Shown in pieces: positions 39,101 through 52,300 of a stretch of 64,000 nucleotides of DNA. Origin of the DNA: Plasmodium malariae (taxonomy: Eukaryota; Apicomplexa; Aconoidasida; Haemosporida; Plasmodiidae); assembly GCF_900090045.1 (NCBI RefSeq), contig NC_041782.1, positions 2,754,519-2,818,518 of the forward strand. Direction: 5' to 3'. The notes under the pieces are model-generated. The model had not been told where the DNA came from. It searched no databases and worked only from the letters and a program-made list of their open reading frames with translations. Position 1 is the first letter of the stretch. Each line of letters opens with the position of its first letter. The translations under genes and the position numbers were made by a program.

Positions 39101-39850
39101 TATTGTAACTTTCATAACATCTATTAAAAAAAATATAAAATAATATTATAACCTTATATTTGGGAGAAATGGTTATTGTAGGTGATACTATATCTGTAAA
39201 ACGACAAAAAACATAAAGGGAGTATTATATATATATTAATTTATTTGTATACAATATACAATAAGTTATATTTTTAATAAGTTAATTCATTTATTCTGTA
39301 AAAATTTACAAAGGAGCTAATAACAAATTTCAAGAAAATATGAGAATTATTTATAGATTATTTGTTTATGTTGTCGTATACGCATACTTAATTAATTTAA
39401 ATTGATGTAAATATATTTAATAAATATAACATGCATAATACGTTTTAGGTGGAAATAATTACTCCTAAAGTTTGGCAACTAAGTTAAATGAAAATCTAGA
39501 ATATAATTTTTTACTAGAAGCTTATAAATTTAAATATTTTTTATTATATATTCACTATAATAGATAGTATTATTTATTGTGATTCGCTGATATACATTTT
39601 TATATAAACATAATTTGTAAATTTTTACGAACGGATAACTAAATGATAGAACCAATTAACGGTACAATATCAAGAATACTTTTTAATTATAATTATATTT
39701 CTGTATATAAATATATATTCTGCGTACATATGAAAACCTAAAACAAAAAAGATTATTATCATATTTTTGTGAAATATTAAAATATAGTATGTATTATATA
39801 ACCTATTATAAATTTAAAGATTTTTTTTACTTTTCTTTAATTAAATTTAA
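36200..39850. repeat. Duplicated GC-richer non-coding block, copy A
   Basis: Distinctly less A+T-rich than its surroundings, with CATA/TGTA microsatellite-like stretches (37900-38000) and purine-rich segments (36780-36870). It is colinear with 52700-56330: TCCCTTTTAC at 36321 and 52835, AATAAA.CTATAATTATG at 37141 and 53626, AGCCCATTTT at 38295 and 54773, CATATATATGTTTG at 38897 and 55349; the offset drifts only from 16.51 to 16.45 kb. Short ORFs exist on both strands (for example 38325-38567 plus, 36669-36932 minus), but the reading frames are not preserved in the other copy, so I do not call them genes. It may be an old gene relic, a long non-coding RNA or a structural subtelomeric element. 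Confidence 0.65.
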
Positions 39851-41239
39851 TTTTTTAGAAAAGTAATTTTATTATGTATATTTGGGACAATTTATTATTA
39901 TACTATAAAAATAATATGTTATTACATTGTTTTTTTTTTTAATTATGTGTATTTACCATATTAAACTAACATTAATGATTATAACTATTTCTGCTTTTAT
40001 AGCTACTTTTAATAATACATCTAATATGTTTTATGTTAATGTATGTAATTTCATGTATGATTTGGGTAATATTTCTATTTAAGTCAATGCAAAATATATA
40101 AGTTATTATTTAATCCATAAGTATGTCAAAATTTAAAGTATACATTATATATTTTCCTAAATTTTATTATATGTTTTTTTTTATTTTATCTTTTTGTATA
40201 TCTTAAGGATATTACTTTTTGTTGTATATTATTTTATTTGCAGTGATTTTTTATTAGAATTTTTTTTTTTAAGTAACATATTTACTAAAATATTATTTTA
40301 TTAAATTCTTCTTTTTTTTTTTAATATTATTATTTCTATAGAACTTATAAATTTATAATTTTTTTTTTTTTAAATAAAATAATAAAAAAATATAAATTGC
40401 TTTATTTTTAAATGTAATAAATTTCACCTCAGTTATGGGAAAAAAAATGTATTATTTTAAATTATATAAAAATTATAGTATATCGTTTATAACACAATGG
40501 TAAAAATATATTAAACTGTTAAATTGGATAGTATTTTGTAATAAAAATTTGTACTTTATTTAAATCTTAGAATGTAATTTTTATATGATTACAGTATAAA
40601 TGCTGTACGTGTAGTAGGTTTATAAAATATATTATACAGCAACATGTGCCATATAATAAATTTGTCTTTTTTTTATTTTTTTTTTCTCTTTCATTCCTAT
40701 TAATACTTTTGTATACTATAGAATAATTTGTCTTTTTCTATTATAATATAATGTTTTAAAAGCATAAACTATATAAAAAGTAAGCTCATTCTTAAGTTGC
40801 TAAACAACAAATTAATGACTATATTACTAGTATAAGCTAATGTATCTATTCTCACCGCATATATATTTTTTATTTTAGTTGTAAAATAGAATCCTTATCA
40901 ACTAAAAAATCCATTTTATTTTAATGTTATTATGAAAATTACTTATAATAAACACTTATACTTGTTCTGTTAGAGTATTAATATATATATATATTTTTTG
41001 AGAATTTATGAATAATATTACATTTACAGAAAGTTATTTATTTATATTGCCTTTTTTATAATAACTTTCTTGGAAATATTTACAAAAGTATATTTAAAAT
41101 TCTATTTGCTTTAATATACTCTATACATGTATTTTATTTATGAAGTTTTTTGCTCTTTTAAAAAATATAATAATAATGAAAATAAATATACCTTTTCATT
41201 ATTATCTAGTGGATAAACAGTTATAATATTAAAGAAAAA
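39851..41239 (+). repeat. Family C upstream region, copy 4
   Basis: Begins with TTTTTTAGAAAAGTAATTT and runs about 1.4 kb to the family C exon 1. It is colinear with 56331-57751 and related to 7505-8703. No ORF. Confidence 0.6.
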
Positions 41240-42090
41240 ATGTATTCTTTTATTTTATTAAAAACTCCTATAATTATATTTCTTATTTTGGGATGTTCTA
41301 ATTTATACCGTAATGTATAGCGATGACATCACTGAAAACTTGCCTTATATTTTTTGTTAACTGACATTAAATGTACTTATATGAAAATTTCCATTATAGG
41401 TTGATTCATCATATAATAAATAATAAAAATATTATTTTTTTCATTATGATGTACTTTAGATAAACCTTTAGATAATTAAAACAGTAATTATAGAACCTTA
41501 TATGCAATAAATGGTATTTGACTGTTAGAAAATAAGAAAGTAACGGGCGATACACGATTAAGTATATATTATATGGAATTAGATAAGATGATTCCGATAA
41601 TGAAATCGATCATATTTATCAGCATATGGTGGAAAAGATTAGTGTAAGGTTATAGATAATTCAAATGCTTCAGCAAGAAAATTAGTCAAGAAATGAGAAT
41701 CTTCTATATATAATCCATTTGCAATGATAAATATATTTTTTTTTTTTTTGGAAATCTATTATATAGATGATCTTATTATATATATTGTCGGAAATATATA
41801 AATAATACCCAAAGTATAAAATATTCATCGTGTATAAATATCTCTTTATTATTTACTCTATATGAATACATTCATATATAATGTTATTGTTATTTTTTTT
41901 ATATCTTATTCCATTAAAAAATTTATTGTCTATTAGGGAATGAATTACAAAGATGATTATTATACTCTAGTGAAAGAACCATAACTGTATTTTATTTCAT
42001 TTCTTCATTATATATTTTAGTGTTAATTTATGTATTGGTAAAATTTTTAAAATAAAGTGTTGCAGTATGAGGAAATGAAATTATATCCTA
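41240..42090 (+). pseudogene. Family C exported protein, heavily decayed pseudogene (copy 4)
   Basis: Exon 1 relic at 41240-41314 (MYSFILLKTPIIIFLILGC..., donor-like GTATAG). The acceptor is lost (GATG at the position of TGTAG in copy 5), and exon 2 homology starts at about 41450. Recognisable pieces are NSNASARKLVKK (about 41655-41690), SS.YNPFAMINIFF, and a C-terminal LVKFLK-like segment near 42040. Stops and shifts occur throughout, and a 14-base T run interrupts the core. It is syntenic with copy 5 at 57752. No product is expected. Confidence 0.7.
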
Positions 42091-43559
42091 TATACATTTC
42101 ATATATTGTTTTCAGAAATAATATTTTTCATGAATCCAATGAAATTTCGCTTTATGCTTAATGAAATTATAATCTCACATAAAACAATTATTGTATAATT
42201 TAAACTATTTTCTTATGCGCCCTAGATAATAAGCAAATATATATTGTCGCACAAAAGTAAAGAAAAATATATTAAATATTTTTAAAAGTTCGCGTGTTTT
42301 TATTTTAGCGTTATTATAATAATTAATTATTTTGGTGTAATTTAATACGTTTGTGCATTTCATGTAAATATATATTTTTCTGAACATATAAATGTGAAAT
42401 TGATATTTTTCTATATTAACAATACAAATATGTGCTTAATAAGCAAAAATTATTTGTACAATATGTATCATGTATATTTACATTGTGATAAGTATGTGAT
42501 CGTTTAATTTAATATGTAGGATTACAGATAATATAACTTCTCTAACCTAGTGAATTAATTTATATTTTTAAAAATTATATAATTTTTTTTTTTTTTTTTC
42601 TAAGTGATCACTCGAATGAACTTTTAAAAACGTATTTTATACATTAATTTTAATTTCCATATATTACGCTGTTTTTATATAGATAAAACAAAACCATATT
42701 AGTTTTTGTGTTTGAATGTATTTTTTATTTAGAAGTAAATATAACACGTCATATTTATATAAAAATATTATGTGAAATACAGATTTCATAACTTATATGA
42801 TGTAAAGTTTTTTTCAGTAGATTTTTTATATATTTCAAGTATGAAATTATTAATAAATAATAACATAATTCTACATTAATGTATCAATTATTAATGGAAC
42901 ATCATCTATTTAAAAATTCTTGAATTATTATTTATAAATGACGGGATTAATCGTTTTTCAGATTAGTTATTATCTTATGTAATTTTTGGAGTTAAAAACT
43001 TTTTTAAAAAATTATTTAAATATATATGAAATATATATTGATAAAAAAAAATATTCATTTTATTATCGAATTAAATAACTAAAGTATATTTTCTATAACA
43101 TTTTTATGTTATATACTTTGTACAAAATGACTCTATAAATATTTATTTCTTTTTTTCTGTATTTCTTATAAATATATATATTACATTACAAAAATAAAAA
43201 GTAATATAAAAAAAGTAGATAAACCTATAGACTATACTTTTATACAAAATAGTATAAATTATATTTAATTAGATACAATAACCTTCAACAATTATTATTA
43301 AGAAGTAAATGATAAGCTTTTATATACCTTTTGAATATATACTTATTAAGTCATACGCTAAAAATTTAATGTTATATATTATAAATCATATAATAAAGAA
43401 TATATATATGGGGTAACTAGTGACAAGAGGAAAAATAAAATAAAATAAAAAGTTGTATAATGTATTCTTTTCTTTCTTTATTATTATACTGTTATAATAA
43501 TTAATAAGAAAAAATCAATTAAATAAGTAATACTTCTTTTAATGTAGATAATTAACTAT
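42091..43559. repeat. Colinear flank downstream of family C copy 4
   Basis: Non-coding sequence matching 58609-60000. A run of 17 T at 42583-42599 corresponds to the 20-T run at 59088-59107, and ATAGTATAAATTATAT at 43249 corresponds to 59640. This extends the duplicated block up to the next fam gene. Confidence 0.6.
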
Positions 43560-43992
43560 TTTCTATATTCTCTACATTCTATATTCTATATATATATTCT
43601 ACTTGGAAATATTATGAAATCATATATATATATATATATAATTTTATTTAGAAAATTAAAAAAATAGTAATTTAATTAATTTACTATTTTGGATAAATAA
43701 TTTTCATATTTTGAATATTTATTACCGAATTCATGTTATATTATATTATATAAATTACACTTTTATAAATAATATTAATATAATAATTTTTGTATATATT
43801 TTTAAGGTTACTTTTATTTATCTCTGTCGTAAAACAATTTATAGGTGCATACATTTAATTTTGTTTTATGAAAATATAATAAAAAAAGAAGATAAATAAA
43901 TAATAATAGTGCCCCTTATCATTAAGAATATATTATATTATTATTAATTATATACTTTTTCATTATATTGTACAATATAAAAGGTCTGTGTC
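43560..43992 (+). promoter_or_regulatory. Group A type upstream region
   Basis: TTCTCTACATTCTATATTC around 43567 lies about 425 bases before the start, and TTTATCTCTGTCGT at 43817-43830 lies about 165 bases before it, matching the 12669 and 63671 genes. An (AT)-rich tract at 43625-43640 and a short intervening ORF (43711-43899) appear to be part of the 5' region, not a gene. Confidence 0.55.
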
Positions 43993-45035
43993 ATGGAACA
44001 ACAAATTAAGTCACTGTTATTTATTAAAATTTTTACTTTTAGCCTTTTATTTTGGATATGCCATTTTTACATATATATGGTATATTAATATTACTTCAGG
44101 AAATTTGTATTATTTATACGTTTTTTGTTGTGTTTTTTTTAATGCTGTTTTTTAGAATGATAATATTTAATCGTATACATAATAATTATTGATATTATTT
44201 TTTTTAGATGGCATTTAACAATCTTTTTAATATTAACTACAATCAACGTAGAGAATTATATACAAGAAATTATCGTTCAATGGCAAAACATAAACAGTAT
44301 AATCATTCAAGTATTACATGTATTAATGAACAGTTACAGAGCAGAGTAAAAAATAAAAGTAATATAACTAGTAAAGAAAAATATGGTGAAAGAAAAAAAA
44401 AATATTCAAATAGAACTTTACCAACTAATGCAAGAAGTCATAGAAAAGATACAAAAAGTAAATCTTGTATATTTGAAACAAAAAAATATTCCCATTTAGA
44501 AAAAAAAATATTCAAAGAACTTGATTATGCAGATTTTCTTAAAAAAAACAAAACAATTAGTGATAAGATTTATAAAAAAATAATATTTAAAAAATGCGGA
44601 TTACGAGTAGCCTTACCAATATTACTGTTTTTTGTATTAGCGATATCGTTCATATTAGATAATTTTTGTGGATATGGGCTTACATATGGTTTGCTTAAAG
44701 TGATACTTCTCTTTTCACCTGTTGTACAAGTTAATCAATTACGTACTATTCCATATCTTAAGCATATTACAAATCTTTCAGTTTTGTATAAAGAACCTGC
44801 TTCTCCGGCCTTAGTACATTTATATGTCATTTTGAACAAACCTCCTTTAAAATGGTTCACAGAAGCTTTGGCAGAGAAATCTAATAAAACATTTAACTAC
44901 TGTGTAACAGGTTTTTTGGGATTTCTAATATATTTTGTGCCTTTATTCATATTAGGTATCATACTTATATCAGCGATTTTTTATTATCATAAAAAAGTTA
45001 AAAAATATGAAAAAATTAAGTTCAGAAAAAGGTAA
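43993..45035 (+). CDS. fam-l/fam-m superfamily exported protein, group A (304 aa)
   Basis: Exon 1 is 43993-44079 (87 nt, MEQQIKSLLFIKIFTF..., donor GTATAT). Exon 2 is 44208-45035 after TTTTTTTTAG; both are phase 0. The second exon happens to begin with ATG, which could mislead an annotator into starting there. The PEXEL position reads RNYRSMAKHKQ (about 49-59): leucine is replaced by methionine and the fifth residue is K. Group A markers: ETKKYSHLEKKIFKELDY at about 119-136 and KTISDKIYKKIIFKKCGLR. Helices are at about 163-180 and 267-289; the tail is HKKVKKYEKIKFRKR. The loop between helices is about 20 residues longer than in the 31892 protein, through an extra stretch around VNQLRTIPYLKHITNLSV. 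Predicted exported membrane protein of unknown role; probable fam-l. Confidence 0.93.
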
Positions 45036-48000
45036 ATGAATAATAATTAATATTTTTCTTTGCGTAATGAAATATTCAATATGAACAGTTAACTGTAATA
45101 TCGTGAATTGTATTCATAATATGAATACTCATAGTTAAATAAATATTATAGGTGTAAATACTTATACCAATTCTAAAGGATACACACCATTAAAAAAAAA
45201 TATTATTTTTTTTGTGAATTATAATATATAATATTTTTTAGTTTGTTATTTAAGGTATCGTTTTATCCAAATTGAATATTTTGAGTTATTAAATATATTT
45301 GTATATTTTCATATATTTGTATGAAAAATATTTCTTTGTGTGTTATTATTAATATTAAGTGGGACAATTTATATAATTTTATTTATTGCTTGTGTTAATT
45401 TATATTTTAAATATAAAAATACTTTTTTATATGTTTTTATTTTTCTCTAGTTTAATATGGATATTTGTTGGCATAATTTGAAATATATTTTATTATAATT
45501 AATATAAAACAAAATACGTCTTCATTTATTTTTATTGACACGATGAAGATGTATTTCGTTGAATTGCAGTACATATATATATTGTATAAAAAAAAACATA
45601 ATATTCATTATATAAAATAAGTTTTATGATAAATAAACTGTGGAAATTTTGCGTTGTAAATTCTTTTTTAACGGATTTTTATTTTTTTTTTTTTTTTGCT
45701 TGACATGAAAAATAAAATATAAATATAATATCTTTATTAAATTTCAGGTACTTATAATAGTTAAATAACTTATTAATACTAAATATCCACAATTAATTGA
45801 AAGGTAAACTATTTATTATTTACCTTAATTGTAGAGTTAATTTTATATATGAATAATTAATCAAATATATATTACATGGGAAATTTATAAATATACCATA
45901 TATATTTTATAATTTTTACAGTATTAAACGTTTAAATTAATGAATTAAATGTAATCAAATATTAAAAAATGAAATGCATAAATAATTTTTTTTTTTCATA
46001 ACATTAAAATTTTATATACATTCATATCTATGGAAAAAGGTATATTATCATTACGGGTAATGAAGAACTATGTAATTTTTATAATTTTATATAATAATCT
46101 ATCTGTGTTTTTTATTTATATTTCCTCATTTTTTATGTCCAATAATATATTATTTAAATAGTTAATATTATATTATAGATGCATAGAAATATATGTAGTT
46201 TATATTGAAAATTACTAATTAATTTATATTGGTAACACATTTTTTTAAAATAAAATTAAATTAAAAAAAAAGAGTAACTTTTTTTTAAATAATACATATG
46301 TACATTAATTTTTTTTTTTGGTTACATAGCTTTTAACTGAGTCTGTTAAAATAAATTTCCATATATCTTTATAGATGTTTTAATTAAAGAAGTGTAATAA
46401 TTTAATATTAAGTATATGAAGAATTTGTAATCGTTAAAAAATAATAAAATGTTGTAAAATTACTGTTGTAAATGTAAGAATATGTTAATTGCCTTTTATA
46501 CGATAATAATGAGGGAAAAAAAAAAATTTACTTTAAATGCTTATATATTTGAAAATTCCATAAACTGAAAGTATAATTTATATTGGTATAAATAATAGAT
46601 TTATAAGATAATCTTGAAAAAATTAATATTGAATCAACAAATGAATGAAATAATAATAAATTGTTTATACCAATATATATATAATAGAACAGTTCACATA
46701 TGATATATATATATTAAAAGTACAAAAGAATAAATGATTTATAAAGTAATTAATCTATTTTTACATTATTACATAATTTAGCAAAAACATAAATAATCTA
46801 GAAAATCATTTATTATTTTAATAATAACTGCTCGAAAAACCTTTAGAAATCATGAATATTTCTAAAATATAAAAAGTTACTAATAAGTAATTGTTTAACA
46901 TAATTAAAATAGAAAACGTACTTTTTATAATTTTAGAATTTATATATGGAGGGTTTAACTCTTTATTTAGTAATATCAGATATGGAAAAAAGTGTTGAAC
47001 GTTTAATTCATAGTAACAGTTCAAGGTAGATTAATAATAGTCTTCATAGAAATAACGATAAATGCATATATTGTGTAAATATATGAAATTTTAATGAAAA
47101 CATTTGTAATAACCTTTTTCTAATTTTTTAATTATGATTTTGAGAAAATCATATTTTCTAAGAACAATAGCATTATGTTATATTTCAGACGATTAAATAA
47201 ATTTTTATACAAAATATTATTTTAATATTTATCACTCCTAGTGGTTCAATGCATAAGGTAATAAATATTACTATATTATAAAATTTTGTTGTTAAATACA
47301 TTTTTAAAATAATATTATTTATTTATATATTCTGGTTGATTTACTATTTTGTATCTTTGAAATGCGTTCGTAATCTTATATATTTGTAACGGAATAAATG
47401 AAAAATAACTTGTTAGTTAAAAATTGCAGCAAAAAAATACTAAAAAATACATTTTAATAAATTGCATTATTATTCCTTCTTATTTTGTTATGTATATATT
47501 ATACGCAATATATATTATCCTTATTTTTAAATTTACTTCTTCCAGAAAAACCTTAAATTAATGCTAGTGCATATGATGTCTGTAGAGGTTTTTCCCTTAA
47601 TATATATATTTTTTTTTCTTTTTTTAATATATTAGTATATCTTCTATGAGTATATAATTAATTAAAAAGAAATTAAAGTTTTAAATATATGAATATTCAA
47701 AATTTTCATTTATAAAATAATTGAATAAATTAAAAAGTGTAACTTTTAAAATTTATACTACAAAAGAAAAAAAAATTAGTTTGTATTTTCTTTAAGAATT
47801 GACAGTACTTCGTAGATTATGTAGATCATATAAATTTGATTTTTTAAAAAAAATAGAAACACTAAACAATTTTATGTGTTTGAGTACTAATTAATAGAAG
47901 TGCTATAATTAACATTTCATATGTTATTTTTTTCTTTTATAATTAATTTTATTATAATTATACATAATTAGTTTTTGAAAAAAGTGTTTACAAAATATGA

Positions 48001-48060
48001 ATTATTAATAGGATGCCATTCTTAGAATTGATAATTGTTATCCTATTATGTCGAGATATA
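45036..48060. other. Spacer between doublet partners, nothing recognised
   Basis: About 3 kb of A+T-rich DNA with T runs near 45680-45699 and 46311-46319. A 68-codon minus-strand ORF at 46818-47024 has no recognisable features and is probably chance. Confidence 0.5.
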
Positions 48061-48482
48061 TATTTTATATATTCTCTACATTATGTACAATAGATAAACT
48101 TAATATTTACATAAAATAAGAAATCGCATATTTATTTTTCTATATTTTCTGAAAATTATTAATAAAAGAATCGTTTAATTAGTTCACTACATTATATAAA
48201 TAAATTATATATTGCATATATTTATGAATCAATTCAAATTTTTTTATTTTAATGAAAGTTTTTTTTATTGTATTAGAATTAAATTAAAAATCTCATAATC
48301 TATTTTTAAAGTTATGTTACGTTGAATATGTGGAAAAGCACAATATATTTATGTATATTTACTATATCTTTACGAAGAAATAATAAAAATAATTTTTTTA
48401 ATAAATATAGATTTTCGTATCACTAGAAGAATATAATATTATTATTAATTTTTTCTTTACCTAATATATTGGAATATTTAAC
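48061..48482 (+). promoter_or_regulatory. Group B type upstream region
   Basis: ATATTCTCTACATTATGT near 48069 lies about 410 bases before the start, in line with the other fam genes. TTTACTATATCTTTACGAAG... near 48357 resembles the corresponding group B stretch at 16190 (CACTAAGTATTTACAAAG). No CTTATCTCTGTTGT motif. Confidence 0.45.
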
Positions 48483-49377
48483 ATGTATATATTGAAACTA
48501 AATATGAAGATAATTATATTTACTAATATTGGTGCGTTTATTCTTTTAACTTGGATATATCATTTTAACATTGATGTGGTATGATAACGTTATTTTAATA
48601 TTTTTGTATTATTCTTAACTTTTATGTTTTATATTTATTAATAATATTTTGTAATAATAGTTTATTTATATATTTAAATAATAAATATCTACTTTGTTCA
48701 TTTAGAGATATTTTAGTAAATTTTTGGAAGACAATTATTACCACAGTAATAAATTAGATGCAAGAACTTATAGATTACTAGGAGAATATGAAAAGCTCAA
48801 AGATTCAAAAATTGTATATTTAAAAAAGGATGTACCACATAATGTAAAATACGAAAAAAAAAATATATGTAATAATGAAAAATGGACGGAAAAAAAAGAA
48901 TCTAATAGAAATTTATTGAATATGGCTCATTATTATACTCAAGTTACAGATTACAATAATGGAATATTTGATGGGAAGCATTTCCATTTTGAAAGAAAAT
49001 GGATTAAAAATAAAGATTATGAACATTTTCTTGAAAAAAAAAGAAGAATTTGTGATATATCCTTAAGAAAAATAAAACTTAGAAAATACAAAGTTGGAAT
49101 TGATCTATTTTTACTTTTTTTCTTTTTGGGAATAGGATTATCCGTATTACCACGATTACCATTTATGGAAACTGTAGATAAATGGATGGAAAATGACTCA
49201 TTATTAAAAGGCTTTCATAGTGCTCTAAATAGCCTGGGAAATAAAGGAAATTTCTATATTTATATAGGATTATTCAGTGTAATTATCATAATATTATCAG
49301 TAATAGTTATAATAGCCATTTATAAAATTTTAAGAAACAATGAAAAATATAATAGAGTTAAGTTAATGACGGAGTAA
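48483..49377 (+). CDS. fam-l/fam-m superfamily exported protein, group B (255 aa)
   Basis: Exon 1 is 48483-48578 (96 nt). The usual MEQ start codon has become TTG (48492), so translation must begin either at the in-frame upstream ATG at 48483 (MYILKLNMKIIIFTNIGAF...) or at ATG 48504. I chose the upstream one because the 16315 locus has the same upstream ATG. Exon 2 is 48706-49377 after GTTCATTTAG, phase 0. The PEXEL is canonical: ARTYRLLGEYE (RLLGE at about 55-59). Group B markers: YYTQVTDYNNGIFDGKHFHF at about 108-127, ERKWIKNKDYEHFLEKKRR, helices at about 161-180 and 216-238, tail KILRNNEKYNRVKLMTE. It is the doublet partner of the 43993 group A gene. Predicted exported membrane protein; probable fam-m; function unknown. 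Confidence 0.92.
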
Positions 49378-52300
49378 AATGTATAAAAATGGATGTCTAT
49401 ATTTCTGTAAAACCTTTAATATGAAGTAATAAATTAAACAACTTTATTGATATACTTAATATGAATATATATATTTTCTAATGTATTATAATGCTACATG
49501 TATATATAGTCTCTTTGATACAAAGCAACAGAAATATATATTCTTTCTTTTTTGTCAATTTTAATGTATTAATGTTTTTGAATTTTCATTTTAAATTATT
49601 ATTATAGCTCAAATATTATGGCATAGCACATATATTTATGATAATAAATATATATCTATGATATATATTTGGTTTTGCTTTAATAAGAATATATAATAGC
49701 ATAATTTACATAATTATATTGAAGTTGGATAATTTGGAAGTATACTAATAAATTTTGATTTCTTTATTGAATCTGAATGCAATCTAAAATTATTATTTGT
49801 TCAAGTAATTAAAAAAAGTTTTTATTTTTAAATTAACAATGAATGTGTGTTGTTTTGTATTTAATGAAAAAAAGCATATGTATTTCGTTATATTGATACA
49901 TATATATATATATTTTTTTTCTCTTAGGAAAGAACTGAATATTTTTTGCATAAAATATGTCCATGTAAAACATATTATAAAACAAATATATTGAAAAAAT
50001 ATGTTTAACATACTTTTAGCTTATTTTATGCCGAGGAAATGTAAAAATATAGATATATAGTTAAATAATATATGTTTTAATTATAGATTAACTATAATAT
50101 CATACTAAATTTAAGATTATCAATCGCTAAGTTTAAATGAATTTTTTAAATTATTTGTCCTATTAATTTTGTTCCTAACTGTTGTTCTAACTGGAGTCTG
50201 AGTAAAATATTTATATATAAGCTATGTTGAAAATTTATAATTAAATATAGAGCATGTAGTTCTTATTTTTCATGTTGTACTCTTATTAATCTAATGAATT
50301 AATTTCAATAGATATTAATAAATCATCTTTTGAAATTCTTTTTTTCTTTTTTATATATTATTTATAAAATTTATGTCTACTTTTTTAACATATATCTTTT
50401 TATTTTACTAGTTGGTACTAATTTTAAATATCTATAGTTTTCATTAATTATTTCTCAAAAAAAATTACATAACTTATGAGATAGTATATTGTGAATAAAT
50501 AAAAACTAGGCAGATGTTTTTTACTTACATAAAACAAAACTCTTCTTTCTAGCAAAAAGGTGTTTATTGAAAATTTAACATCATAGTTTACAGTTATTAA
50601 ATAATTTTATATCTACAAAATATTTTTTTTTAAGTATGAGTAAATATTAGTAATTTTATTCATGAGGCACTAAATTCATATTTTAAATATTTTAAAATTA
50701 AATTTTTTATATTTTTCGATTTTATATGAATTAAAATTCCATCTTTTTTACTTAACGTTTGAATAAGGTATTTAATATTTTCCTTGCAAACTATACAGTA
50801 GAAAAGTTACTACTATATACATAAATCATAATTTCCGCGTTATTAAGAATTCCATATTTCTATAGTCTTATGTATGAATACTTTATTTAAAGTATTTTTT
50901 AAATATTCCTTTCCATTATTTTTTGAATTTTTTATGAGTTCAACAATAAATTATAAGTCTTTATAATTTTATTTTTGTTTCTACCTCGGAATATGGTAGT
51001 GCAGAGATCATCATATATTACGTACTTTCTATAACATTATGTATTAATACAATACCATTATTTATAAATTCTTTATGATATTTCTTTTTAGTAATTTGTT
51101 TCATTTTTTTTTCTGTATAGTAGAAAATTATACATTTATGTATCTTGGTGTATGTAAAATATATGAATTTAAAAATGAGTTCATTCTTCTGAATGTAGAT
51201 AATTCAGGGAAAAATTCTATTAATAATTTTTCGGTTTATATATTAGTAGTTCTTCTAAAAATGAGGTATTTAAATTTTTTTGAGAATACATAATTATATT
51301 ATTTTTAGTGTGCGTATAAAATGAAAAAATTTTATTTTTTTTTTTATTTTACTGTAAAACATTTGGAATATGCAATAAAACATATATATTTCTACAATAT
51401 ATTAACAACAAAATAGGAGTATTTCATGATGATAATATGAAGTTCTAACTTTTACAAAATATTGTTCATCATTAAATATTTTATATTGAGTACTCACATA
51501 AATATGCATACAGTTATAATAAGTTGCTCCTATTATATATTAATATAATTAATCAAGTATTAAAAATACTCTGAGTTTGTTGTAATGGTAGTATTATTAT
51601 GAGAAAATACTATAGTACCATATGTAAAGAAAAAATTATATACATGAAATACATACCAGTAGCATTAAAAAGTTTAAAAAAATTATATATCTTTGTTGTT
51701 TACGTATAATATTTCATAAAGATTTGTATCATTTCCTAATTTTTTATTTTGATGAATAAAAAAAAAATAAACATGCTATAAGGTTTTCTTAACTAAAATT
51801 TTTAAAGTAAATTAAGGATATATATAAGTGTATTATTTTCATCGGATCCGTGAGTTTTGGAATTGTTATGTGTACTTTTTTTTTTTTGTGTAGAGTAATT
51901 TTTATATAGTTAAATTTCTAAGAAATAGAAAAGAAATGAGATATAAAAATAGAAAAATAATTAATTTCATTAGATCATAATATTATACATATATACATGT
52001 AGGAAAACTAAAATAAGTAAATGTTTAGTTAATATTCGAACAATACTGATACTTACTTCATATCGTTACCTTTATATTAATTGTTATGTATTAATTGTCG
52101 CTTTATTCAAAATGTAATCATATTTTAATAAATGTTTTTTTTTTTAGAATTTGTAGATAATTAATTATTTCTTGTTTCTGTAAAAAAATTACACTAAAAT
52201 TACGTCGTCCTAATTTTTTTTATTTGTATGGAAATATTTAAAACAGTTAATAATAAAAATGCATATATTATATAGAATTACAAAATACAACAAAATTGAA

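Noticed and set aside
51075..51293. 72-codon plus-strand ORF with a hydrophobic start
   Set aside because: No splice partner, family motif or copy at the 16 kb offset. Kept only as a note in the intergenic entry.
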